NCBI GenBank assembly: GCA_002699125.1
Contig: PABI01000092.1
Coordinates: 1-64,000 of the forward strand
Length of the DNA stretch: 64,000 bases
Reading direction: 5' to 3'
From: Anaerolineaceae bacterium
Lineage (GTDB): Bacteria > Chloroflexota > Anaerolineae > Promineifilales > Promineifilaceae
The notes below the pieces were generated by a model. That model was not told where the DNA came from, did not search any database, and saw only the letters and a list, made by a program, of their open reading frames with translations. The position numbers and the translations under genes were made by a program. This document shows positions 33,444 to 41,715 of this stretch, piece after piece; within the stretch, counting starts at the first letter, position 1, and each line of letters begins with the position of its first letter.

Positions 33444-35093
33444 TCAGGGGAGCTGGCTGGCGATTTTGCTCCAGCGGAAGGCTTCGATCTGGTCGGGTTG
33501 GTCGAAGAAGTATTCTTCCAGGTAGGGTTCAATTTCTAACTGCCAGATGTCGGGGAGTTGAGTAGCCAGTTCGGGTTCCAGGAAGAAGGTAATGCCGACG
33601 AAGTAGTGCGGATCGGCGATCTGGCGGTTGAGGCGCTGGAGCAGCTTGATGAGCGGCTCCGGATCGTAGGCGCGAGGCGCATGGAACTGGCGCAAAACGT
33701 CGTAGTTAGGCGGCAGGTGGATGAAGGCGAAGCGGCGGCGCAGGGCGTGGTCTACCAGGGCAATGGAGCGATCGGCCGTATTCATCGTACCAATCAGGCG
33801 CACATTGGCCGGAATCTGGAAGCTGCCGCCGCCGGCCAGCGGAATCGACGCGTCACGATACTCCAGCAGCACCATCAATTCGCCAAAAACGGCCGCCAAA
33901 TTAGCCCGGTTAATCTCATCAATGATCAGCACACAAATGCCGTTGTGCTGGCGGACGCGCCGGCAAAAATCGAGGAAGCGGCCCGGCACGAGATTGTAAT
34001 GCAGGGTGCCGTTTTCGTCGGTGAACGGCCGTATCCCCTGCACAAAATCTTCGTAGGCGTAGGCCGGATGAAACTGGACCATCTCCCAAAAACCATCTTG
34101 CCCCTGGGTGAGGTGCTGGGCCAGCTTTTGTGCCAGGAAGGTTTTGCCTGTGCCCGGCGGACCGTACAAAATGGCCTGCCCTTTGCGGGCGATGGCCCGC
34201 AGCCAGCGGCTGAGTTCGGCCTGGGGCAGGCCGGTGTCGCCGGCGCATTGGTCGAGGGTGTACGGTTCGGTAGGGGGCTGGTAATCGTTGATAGGTTCGT
34301 GGAAAACGGCCGTTCCCACCGCAGGTGCATACCGAATAGGGCTGGTTGTGGACGGCGGCACATCCAGCTCGATTTGCCCTTTGTAACTGAGCCGCCCGGT
34401 CTGGTCCTTGCTAATTTGCTCGCACACCCAAATGAGGCTTTGCACATCCACCATATCACGCACGCCATAATCGGCGAGAGATTCGTATAGCGAGTTGGCT
34501 TGCTCCAGCAGCAGGGCGTAGCTGCTGGCTGACGGTTCCAGGGTGATGAACAGCTTGGTTTGGGGGAAGGTGGGATTGCTGCCGTCGTCTGGCTGGATGA
34601 ACTTGAGGAACCAGCGGGCGGTGCGTGGTTTCACCAACATTTCTTTTTGCGGATGGCAGGTGAACAAAAAGTAGGTGGCAAAGGGCCATTTATTAGGCAG
34701 GGCGTTGGCGCTCAGGTAGTCGGAGAAGGTTTGCAGTCGGTCGGGGGTGGGGCGGTCGCCGTAGAGCAGGTTGCGCAGCTGGGTGCAGAAGGTGGGCTTG
34801 TCCAGATCGGGGTGGTGGAGTACGGCCGTATCCCCCGAAGATGGCACCGAGCGCCACAGCAAATTATTGTCCTGGGCCAGCTTGTTCAGCCGGTCGATGA
34901 ACGTATCGTAGGCGCCATCAGCTAGCAGTTGGTCCAACGCCGACTGGCTCAGCCAGTTCTGCGCTTTGGCAATGGTGGCCTGCTTGTAGGAAATCTCGTC
35001 GGCCATGAAATCGGGATGAGCAAAATCTTCCCAATCTGGATACCGTTGGCGAATCAGTTGAATGAGTTCCTGCACTTGCCAATTAGGGAGCAT
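33444..35093 (-). CDS. mcrB: McrB-type AAA+ ATPase
   Basis: A 549-residue protein with a C-terminal AAA+ domain of the McrB clade: P-loop GPPGTGKTF (about 308-316), FVQGIRPF, Walker B CVLIIDEINRANLAAVFGEL (about 380-400) and the McrB hallmark GTMNTADRS (about 430). The N-terminal 270 residues differ from known methyl-DNA readers and would set specificity. McrB motors normally hydrolyse GTP and drive McrC nuclease; here the neighbour is a VWA protein five bases upstream, while mcrC is 17 kb away. It may serve McrC in trans, or act with the VWA protein in a MoxR-like pair. Confidence 0.88.
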   Translation of the reverse strand: MLPNWQVQELIQLIRQRYPDWEDFAHPDFMADEISYKQATIAKAQNWLSQSALDQLLADGAYDTFIDRLNKLAQDNNLLWRSVPSSGDTAVLHHPDLDKPTFCTQLRNLLYGDRPTPDRLQTFSDYLSANALPNKWPFATYFLFTCHPQKEMLVKPRTARWFLKFIQPDDGSNPTFPQTKLFITLEPSASSYALLLEQANSLYESLADYGVRDMVDVQSLIWVCEQISKDQTGRLSYKGQIELDVPPSTTSPIRYAPAVGTAVFHEPINDYQPPTEPYTLDQCAGDTGLPQAELSRWLRAIARKGQAILYGPPGTGKTFLAQKLAQHLTQGQDGFWEMVQFHPAYAYEDFVQGIRPFTDENGTLHYNLVPGRFLDFCRRVRQHNGICVLIIDEINRANLAAVFGELMVLLEYRDASIPLAGGGSFQIPANVRLIGTMNTADRSIALVDHALRRRFAFIHLPPNYDVLRQFHAPRAYDPEPLIKLLQRLNRQIADPHYFVGITFFLEPELATQLPDIWQLEIEPYLEEYFFDQPDQIEAFRWSKIASQLP

Positions 35094-35098
35094 AAGTT

Positions 35099-36850
35099 TT
35101 ATTGCTCGGCGGAAATGGACAGATAGACGTTGCTGATTGAGGTGGGATCGGCGGTAAAGAGCCGGCCACCGGTAACGTTAGCAATGCGATTGAGCACGTC
35201 CTGGTCGGCCGCTTCGCCAAAGGCGATGGGGAAAATTTTGACGCCATCAGCTTCGGCATTGGCAGGCAGACAGGTGGCAAACATCTGGTTTTCGGTAACA
35301 GTGCCCATCGTATCTTCACCGTCGGAGAGCAGGATGATACCGTAGAGGCGCGTTTCGCCTGCGGCCAAATCTTCTGCTTGCAGCGCCGTCGTGGTTTCTA
35401 CGGCCTGGCAAACGGCTTCATACAGCGCCGTGTTGCCTCCGGAAATTAACTCGGCGACGCGCCGGCTTAACGCTTCTCCCACATTCCCCACGCGAGTTGC
35501 CGGGGACAACTCATTGACGCTGTCATGAAAGATGAGCAGTCCCACTTCGTCGTTGGCGTCCAGACGGCTGAGAAACTCTACGGTAGCGTCGCGGGCGGTG
35601 CGAATGCGTTCACCTTCCATGCTGCCGGAAACGTCCAGCACGATCAAAATGGTGGCTTTGCGCTTGGTGATGTTGAACAGGTCGATAACGGCCGCACTGA
35701 TGTCGGCGTTGGGGCTGGGCAGGGAAGCAACTGTACTGGGCGTCACGCTGGGGTCGGTGCCGTTTTCCAGGCTCATGGGTGCGTGTAGGGGGATGTTGGT
35801 GTCTAACGGCCGTAAATAATTATCAATCGCCATCTCCTGCTGCTCTCGCGCCAGCAGATAATCCAAAAAGATTTGGGCCGCTTCAGCTTGCTCTTCCGCC
35901 ACCCACTCCGCGTTGTCCAAAATACAGTAGGGATGGTCGGCCCAAATGGTGCCGCCGGCAGGAAAAATGAAGGCCAGCGGGAATGTCAGCTCATTGCCGC
36001 GCTCTATGTTGAAGCGCACCACGTCGGCCTCGGGCACGGCGGCGGCGTGCAGGTAGCTGGGGCCTTGTTGAGCCATCGCTTCTAACAGGGCCGGGGCTTG
36101 ACGGCCGTATTTCGACGTGTTTTCTTCCAGCTGGCGCATCGCCTCTTCAACGTTGGGCGCGTAAATTTCAGCAGGGGTCAGGGTGTCGGTCTTGCCGGCA
36201 ATGCCGTAGACAAAGCTGGTCATCGAGAGCAGGCCAGAGTTGGCGTAAGCCGGATGGGTGTGGCCAAATTGAAACTGACCCCATTCGGGACGGCCAGAGC
36301 TGGCCCACCCTTCCGGATCGGCCGCCAGTTCCACGATGGTGTCCCAACCGATGGGCGTTTCTGGCCAGCCCAGCGTTTCGGCCATGGGTCGCCACATGGC
36401 AAAGCCCAGGGGGGCGTAGATAGTTGGGGCACAGCTCTGGCTGGCCAGGGGCAGATTGGTGCGCTGCCGCCAGGTGTCGTTGGCCTGGTCTACCCAGGAT
36501 TGGTCGCCAGGGCTCCAGGCGACGGGCTGGCTGCTGCCGTCCAAAATGGCGTTCATCGAACCGCCCGAGGTTACGTGGCTGACGTCGACAACGATGGGGC
36601 TGCCGGCGGACGTTTCTACTTGTTCAGCATTGAACTTTTCCACGACCTGATCGAGCCAGCTTTCTTTGGTATTGGACGAGGCCAGGGTGACCAGCACGGA
36701 GCCTGCGGGAACTTCAATTTCGTCGGTGGGGTTGGTGACGGCCGTTTCACTGCCATCAGCGGGATTAAGAAATTGAATAACAACAACAGACAGGATGACG
36801 CAGGCAGTCACGGTCAAAATGCCAAAAAAAATGAGCCGGGTGCGATTCAT
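35099..36850 (-). CDS. Membrane-anchored substrate-binding and VWA domain protein
   Basis: The 583-residue protein starts with a signal anchor (about 7-27). An extracellular solute-binding-like domain follows (about 50-345: VLVTLASSNTKESWLDQVVEKFNAEQ, VAWSPGDQSWVDQAN), then a von Willebrand factor A domain (about 400-583) with the MIDAS motif DVSGSM, a conserved Thr in GGNTALYEA, and LSDGEDT. Such VWA/SBP fusions occur in Chloroflexota and Actinobacteria, role unknown. GAGGAAAA precedes ATG 36850. It lies between a patatin gene and the McrB-type ATPase. Confidence 0.87.
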   Translation of the reverse strand: MNRTRLIFFGILTVTACVILSVVVIQFLNPADGSETAVTNPTDEIEVPAGSVLVTLASSNTKESWLDQVVEKFNAEQVETSAGSPIVVDVSHVTSGGSMNAILDGSSQPVAWSPGDQSWVDQANDTWRQRTNLPLASQSCAPTIYAPLGFAMWRPMAETLGWPETPIGWDTIVELAADPEGWASSGRPEWGQFQFGHTHPAYANSGLLSMTSFVYGIAGKTDTLTPAEIYAPNVEEAMRQLEENTSKYGRQAPALLEAMAQQGPSYLHAAAVPEADVVRFNIERGNELTFPLAFIFPAGGTIWADHPYCILDNAEWVAEEQAEAAQIFLDYLLAREQQEMAIDNYLRPLDTNIPLHAPMSLENGTDPSVTPSTVASLPSPNADISAAVIDLFNITKRKATILIVLDVSGSMEGERIRTARDATVEFLSRLDANDEVGLLIFHDSVNELSPATRVGNVGEALSRRVAELISGGNTALYEAVCQAVETTTALQAEDLAAGETRLYGIILLSDGEDTMGTVTENQMFATCLPANAEADGVKIFPIAFGEAADQDVLNRIANVTGGRLFTADPTSISNVYLSISAEQ

Positions 36851-36871
36851 TGCTTGTTTTCCTCTTGCTGT

Positions 36872-37858
36872 TTATTCCACCACGCGCCCGGCATTTTGCC
36901 AGGCCCGTTTCATATCATCGTAGCCCATCTGGTACAGTTTTTCGTGCCACTCCTTCGTGTAGCTCACAATCTGCTGCACTGGAATAAAATCCTCTGGTGT
37001 GGCAATGAGCGGCATGTCCAGATGTTTGTAATCTTGTTTGACGTTGGCCCCTACAAGATTGTTCATGTCTTGCATGTACTGGGTCACAATGTCGGGATAA
37101 TCTGCCTGGAGTCGGTTGAACTCATCGCGCACGGCGGCCAGGCTGTTGATGAGGTCAAACATTTTCATGTCGGCCTGGAAAGATGCCAGCAGCGCCCATT
37201 CCAGCGTCATGCTGGCGGCTTCGTACAGATTGGTGGGCGGTTCAGGCACGGTATGGCCGCTGCCCGGCAGCGGCGTCATCACAGCTACAATAATATCTTC
37301 TGCCCCGGCGGCAATGGCGGCGCTGAGCGGCGTGTTGGCCACCACCGCCCCATCCCAATACAGCGTTTCGCCCAAATTGGTGTGCGGATAAATCAGCGGG
37401 ATGGAGCAGCTGGAGAGGATATGCTCAATGGTAATGTCGGTTTTGTTTTTGAGGCTGTTGCTGAAGATGTGCAGCTGCCCGGTGGTAATTTCGGTGGCGG
37501 TGATGCGCAGGTGAACGGCCGCTTTTTGGGGATCATTGATGCGATTAAAATCAACCCAGCCATCGTTCATGAGGGTGTTGCGCAGGGGTTCGGTGTCTAG
37601 GAGGGAAACGGCCGTAAACGGGTTCCAGTTCGGTTTTTGTACATGCTTGGTGCGCAGCCGCCGCCACAGGGCCCACAGCGAATTGGCATTGTGACCCGAA
37701 GCAAGCGCCGCGCCATTCACTGCCCCAATCGACGTACCCACGACGACATCAGGATACCATTCATGCTCTTCCAAAAAGCGCAGCACGCCTACATGATAGG
37801 CGCCGCGTCCGCCCCCGCCCGATAGCACCAGTGCCCGTTTTGGATCATTACTTAACAT
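36872..37858 (-). CDS. Patatin-like phospholipase 1
   Basis: A 328-residue (from ATG 37858) patatin-family lipid acyl hydrolase. It has the oxyanion loop SGGGGRGAYHVG, nucleophile elbow GTSIGAVNG (GxSxG) and DGA motif in WDGAVVANTPL, the Ser-Asp dyad of the family. There is no signal peptide. An upstream in-frame GTG (37870) lies within the ribosome site GGAGGG, so ATG 37858 is preferred. It is a tandem paralog of the next gene upstream, sharing most of its first 200 residues. Confidence 0.9.
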   Translation of the reverse strand: MLSNDPKRALVLSGGGGRGAYHVGVLRFLEEHEWYPDVVVGTSIGAVNGAALASGHNANSLWALWRRLRTKHVQKPNWNPFTAVSLLDTEPLRNTLMNDGWVDFNRINDPQKAAVHLRITATEITTGQLHIFSNSLKNKTDITIEHILSSCSIPLIYPHTNLGETLYWDGAVVANTPLSAAIAAGAEDIIVAVMTPLPGSGHTVPEPPTNLYEAASMTLEWALLASFQADMKMFDLINSLAAVRDEFNRLQADYPDIVTQYMQDMNNLVGANVKQDYKHLDMPLIATPEDFIPVQQIVSYTKEWHEKLYQMGYDDMKRAWQNAGRVVE

Positions 37859-37874
37859 AACACCCTCCACTTAA

Positions 37875-37935
37875 AGAAAAACCTCCCGCAGGCTCTCGTT
37901 CAAAAGAAAATCTGTAAAGAAACCTGCGGGAGGTT
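37875..37935 (-). terminator. Hairpin between patatin genes
   Basis: AACCTCCCGCAGG (37880-37892) pairs perfectly with CCTGCGGGAGGTT (37923-37935); on the minus strand the stem is followed by TTTTTC. It may attenuate transcription between the two patatin genes. Confidence 0.75.
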
Positions 37936-37945
37936 GGTTGCCGAA

Positions 37946-38983
37946 TTACGACTCCCCTTCTACCGCTTTGCCCGCCGCTTTCCAGGCCCGTTTGGCATCT
38001 TCGTAGCCCATCTGGAACAGTTCTTCATGGCCGTCCCGCGTGTAACGGATGATGCGGTCGACGGGAATTGCTTTTTTTGGCGCGACAATGATTGGTTCGG
38101 GTAAGGCATGGAATTTGTCTTCAAAAATGTCGGGGATACCGTTGCCGTCTTTGTCTTCCAGGTTGAGTTCCTCACCGCTGAGCTGGCTCATCAGCAGCCG
38201 ATTGGTAGCTTGCAGCCGGGCATTTTCTACCTGCAAACGCACCAGTTCGTTGATGCGGCGGAACATTTTAAGGTCTGATTGGAAAGAGGCCAACAGCGCC
38301 CACTCCAGCATCGTGCTGGCGGCGGTTAGTATATTTTTGGGGATGGGGAGTTCTGTGCCGTCCTCTTCATCCCCTTCCCAGGGGGTCATAATCACCACCA
38401 CAATTTCTTCAGCTCCGGCGTCGATGGCCGGGCCGAGCGGGGTGTTGGCCACGGTGGCCCCATCCCAATAAAGCGTATCGTTAAGCTGGGTGGCTGGGTA
38501 AACAATGGGAATAGAGCAGCTGGCAATGATGTGGTTGAGCTCGATCTTTTCGCGGCGCATTTTGCTGGGATACACGTCATCACTGTTGCCGAACACGTGC
38601 AGCTGACCGCTGTTAATTTCAGTTGCGGTGACGCGCAGGTGAACGGCCGCTTCCGCCGAATTGATCCGATCAAAATCAACCCAGCCGTGTTGCTGTAAAG
38701 TGTTACGCAGAGGGGAGGTGTCCAGGAGGTAATTTCCTTCCAGCAAGTTCCAATGATGTTTTTGCACGTCATCGGTGGTGAGCCGCTGCCACAACGCCCA
38801 CAGCGAGCGGGAGCTGTGACCGGAAGCAATGGCCGCGCCATTAACAGCCCCGATGGATGTACCGGCCACAATGTGCGGAAACCATTCATGCTCTTCCAAA
38901 AAGCGCATCACGCCGACGTGGTAAGCGCCGCGCCCTCCGCCGCCGGAAAGGATCATAGCATTTTTGCGATCTTCTGAGGGCAT
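37946..38983 (-). CDS. Patatin-like phospholipase 2 with calcium-loop-like insert
   Basis: A 345-residue paralog of patatin 1 with GGGGRGAYHVG, nucleophile elbow GTSIGAVNG and WDGATVANTPL. It differs in the C-terminal third, where LEDKDGNGIPDIFED (about 274-288) has the D-x-D-x-N-G-x-x-D-x-x-E spacing of an EF-hand/thrombospondin-type Ca2+ loop. Patatin 1 lacks it. AGGAGG precedes ATG 38983. The gene follows the sensor kinase gene by 24 bases and is likely cotranscribed. Confidence 0.9.
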   Translation of the reverse strand: MPSEDRKNAMILSGGGGRGAYHVGVMRFLEEHEWFPHIVAGTSIGAVNGAAIASGHSSRSLWALWQRLTTDDVQKHHWNLLEGNYLLDTSPLRNTLQQHGWVDFDRINSAEAAVHLRVTATEINSGQLHVFGNSDDVYPSKMRREKIELNHIIASCSIPIVYPATQLNDTLYWDGATVANTPLGPAIDAGAEEIVVVIMTPWEGDEEDGTELPIPKNILTAASTMLEWALLASFQSDLKMFRRINELVRLQVENARLQATNRLLMSQLSGEELNLEDKDGNGIPDIFEDKFHALPEPIIVAPKKAIPVDRIIRYTRDGHEELFQMGYEDAKRAWKAAGKAVEGES

Positions 38984-39007
38984 GAGCTGCCTCCTGTAAT
39001 GGGCTTG

Positions 39008-41269
39008 TTAACCAACGAGATAGGCGGGACGAGCGGCCGTTTCGCTATCGACAATATCTTCAGAACCGGGTGGGCGCACAGGCAAAACAATATTGAAACT
39101 GCTGCCCGGCAGCCGTTCCTCATCTTCTGCTTCTGATTCAACCCAAATACGGCCGCCGTGTGCTTCAATGACGCCTTTGGCAATGGGCAGTCCTAGGCCA
39201 GGGCCAGCTCCCTTAAACTTGGTGTTACCGGTAGAGTGCAGCTGCGGATCACCAATGCGGAAGAACTTTTCAAAAATGAGCGAATGAAACTTGGGATCGA
39301 TGCCAATGCCGGTGTCCCGAATAACAATCTCCAAAAATTCTTCTTCAAATTGGCCTGGTACCCGGGTGGCCTTTACATAAATGTGACCGCTGTCGGGTGT
39401 GTATTTCACGGCGTTGCCCAGCAAGTTGTTAAACGCCTGCACCAACCGTTTGAAGTCGGCGTAAATGGAGGGGAGCTCTTCTATACCCGCAATTTCCAGA
39501 TGGATGCGCCGCTCGCGCATTGCCTGAATGAGCGGTTCCACCGCCAGACGCAGCACAGTATCTAGCTGGGTTTTCACAAAGGTAAGCTGCATCCCGTCTA
39601 CATCCAGTTGGCTGGCATCTAGCATGGCGGTAATAAGCCGCTCCAGCTGCAAGGTGGCCCGGTTGATATGGCCAACAATCTCCCGCGTTTGCTCTCGTGT
39701 GAGCGCATTTTCATCATTCATTGCCGACAAAATATCGGCGTATCCTTTTACCTGGGTCAGCGGCGTGCGCAGTTCGTGAGAGGCAATGGTGATGAAATCG
39801 GATTTCACCCGATCCATGATTTCCAGCTTTTCATTTTGCTCCACCAAATCGATGTTAAGGTAACGAATGTGTTCGTTTTGATCGTTCAGCTCGCTGTAGA
39901 GACGAGCATTTTGCAGGGCCACCACAGTTTGATCCGCCAGCGTTTGCATGAGCTCCAGTTCATTTGGCTGATAAGGTACGGCCGAAACCTTAGGACCTAC
40001 CGCAATTAAGCCCACAATATCCTCACCACTGCTAACAGGCACATACACTTCCATCGTCATTTCAGCCAGCCAGCTGCGCTCCTCATCGCGCAGTTCTTTA
40101 AAGGCAGGGTTAAAATCCAATTCATATTGCAGCAGCGGCTGGTGTTGGTCAGCCAGCGTGTTGATAAACAGATCGTCATGGGCAAAGCGAATAGGATGGC
40201 GTGGCACAATGCCCATCGCGGGAATGGGATCAACTTCGTAGCCACCGCTTTCTAGCTGAGTGACCAGCATGAGCGCGCCGCGATTGGTTTCCAGCAGTTC
40301 ACTCAGCGTGCCCACAATGAGAAGGGATAGCTGCTGTACGTCTAGGGTGCGGGAGATAGCCTGGCTGTAATTGCGTACCACCTGTCCCGCGTTTACACCT
40401 TCGCCACGCATGTAACGATACAATAAACGGCTGATTAGCTGTCTAAATGGTTGGTACAGGAAGAAACCAAGCGTAATTGCCAGGGCAATAAGGCTGGAAG
40501 TGATGAGGTTATCACCCTGGTAAAGGGCTTCGCCAAACTGAAAAATGATAATGACGGAAAGAATTAGGGGCAGGGCTGAAAGTGTGTTGATAATGATAAA
40601 GGCGATGCCCCGCTGGGCGCGGGCGCGCACGTCAAAAATGCGGAAGGAGGCGATGCCGTAGGCCATTCCTAACATGCCAAAAAAGCGCAGCGCTTGTCCA
40701 GCAATAATCAAACCCAGCAAGTCAAAAAATTGCAGCAATTCGCCCAAAAAGAAGATGGTGAGGACGGAAAACCAGAAGAGGAGTCGGTTGGCGTGCCAGG
40801 GGAAACGGGTCTTGCGATATTCGCGCCAGGTGGTGATGAGCAGGCCGCCGGTCAATCCACCCCAGGCTAAGTACACGGCCAGGGTGCCGTTGGTGATGCC
40901 GATCATTTGCCCACCCGGTAAAACAAAGACGCGGTTGGGCGCCAGCAAGTTGATGATGACGGCCGTTATGACGGCCGTTCCCCCCAAAATCAAATAACGT
41001 GGCCTCGGCTGCCAATCTAAATAGGCGCTGGTGGTTGCTGCCAGGGTACCAATTGAGAGCAGCAATACAATTGTAGGCAAGTTGGCAACGGGAATGCTGC
41101 GGGCAAAAAAGATGGAAAATTCCCAACCTATAGAAATGACCAGCGCGGCAACCAGCCAGGCGGCCTGGTTTTTTTCTGGGCGGCGGCGTATTTGAGGCAG
41201 GACTAAAATCCCCAAGTAGAGCGCGGTGGCAATTAGTGGAAGATATAGGTTTGCTTGGTATGCATCCAT
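39008..41269 (-). CDS. Membrane-bound GAF sensor histidine kinase
   Basis: A 753-residue kinase. The first 240 residues contain about seven to eight membrane helices, like 7TM/histidine-kinase N-terminal sensor modules. A GAF domain follows (about 310-450: LLIVGTLSELLETNRGALMLV to ADQTVVALQNARLYSEL), a coiled coil, HisKA with IASHELRTPLTQVKGYADIL (about 500), and HATPase with LLGNAVKYTPDSG, IRDTGIGIDPKFHSLIFEKF and GAGPGLGLPIAKG. No receiver domain or cognate regulator adjoins it. It heads the run toward two patatins, VWA and McrB genes. Confidence 0.92.
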   Translation of the reverse strand: MDAYQANLYLPLIATALYLGILVLPQIRRRPEKNQAAWLVAALVISIGWEFSIFFARSIPVANLPTIVLLLSIGTLAATTSAYLDWQPRPRYLILGGTAVITAVIINLLAPNRVFVLPGGQMIGITNGTLAVYLAWGGLTGGLLITTWREYRKTRFPWHANRLLFWFSVLTIFFLGELLQFFDLLGLIIAGQALRFFGMLGMAYGIASFRIFDVRARAQRGIAFIIINTLSALPLILSVIIIFQFGEALYQGDNLITSSLIALAITLGFFLYQPFRQLISRLLYRYMRGEGVNAGQVVRNYSQAISRTLDVQQLSLLIVGTLSELLETNRGALMLVTQLESGGYEVDPIPAMGIVPRHPIRFAHDDLFINTLADQHQPLLQYELDFNPAFKELRDEERSWLAEMTMEVYVPVSSGEDIVGLIAVGPKVSAVPYQPNELELMQTLADQTVVALQNARLYSELNDQNEHIRYLNIDLVEQNEKLEIMDRVKSDFITIASHELRTPLTQVKGYADILSAMNDENALTREQTREIVGHINRATLQLERLITAMLDASQLDVDGMQLTFVKTQLDTVLRLAVEPLIQAMRERRIHLEIAGIEELPSIYADFKRLVQAFNNLLGNAVKYTPDSGHIYVKATRVPGQFEEEFLEIVIRDTGIGIDPKFHSLIFEKFFRIGDPQLHSTGNTKFKGAGPGLGLPIAKGVIEAHGGRIWVESEAEDEERLPGSSFNIVLPVRPPGSEDIVDSETAARPAYLVG

Positions 41270-41548
41270 AAGCGCAAGCTGTCGTTAAGGTGTACGAAGC
41301 TTTATAAGATGGGGTCTATTGTAATGGTTGGTACAGCCTGTGGCAAAGTGGGTTTAACAGAATGGTACCAGTGTACCAGTTCGGTGCCAGGGTGATTTGC
41401 AACTCTTTTGCAACTCTACTGAAAAAACCACGGCTTGTGTCGGTTTGTGCAAGCTGCGCGGAGATTTTCCCTCTAACTTTTTCTGCATCGTTGCGCCCCT
41501 GTGTTGGCTCTTTGCAAAGGACGCATTAGTGCAAAACAATGGCAAGAA
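41270..41548. other. Intergenic region upstream of sensor kinase
   Basis: Holds the promoter of the kinase gene (minus strand). The direct repeat GTACCAGTGTACCAG near 41363-41378 is the only pattern noticed. No gene is supported. Confidence 0.45.
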
Positions 41549-41579
41549 AAAAGCACAGTGGTTAGCTGTGCTCTTTTTG
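41549..41579 (-). terminator. Terminator of tRNA-Ser
   Basis: AGCACAG and CTGTGCT form a stem around TGGTTAG; on the minus strand it is followed by a run of T residues. It directly follows the tRNA. Confidence 0.85.
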
Positions 41580-41667
41580 TGGCGGAGAGGGCGGGATTCG
41601 AACCCGCGATACCTTCCGGTATACACGCTTTCCAAGCGTGCGCACTAAGCCACTATGCGACCTCTCC
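41580..41667 (-). tRNA. tRNA-Ser(GGA)
   Basis: On the minus strand, acceptor GGAGAGG pairs with CCTCTCC, followed by discriminator G and an encoded CCA end. The anticodon loop CTTGGAAAG gives GGA (serine UCC/UCU). The T arm is GGGTTCGAATCCC, and a long variable arm (TACCGGAAGGTA) confirms a class II tRNA. Confidence 0.96.
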
Positions 41668-41715
41668 GAACCGGATGGGAATTATAGTTATGAGATGGCA
41701 GGTTTGCAAACGAAA

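Noticed and set aside
36098..37600. 500-codon open frame on the plus strand
   Set aside because: It lies wholly antisense to the VWA and patatin genes, which have clear domains; its translation is low-complexity and His/Gly-rich without any motif.
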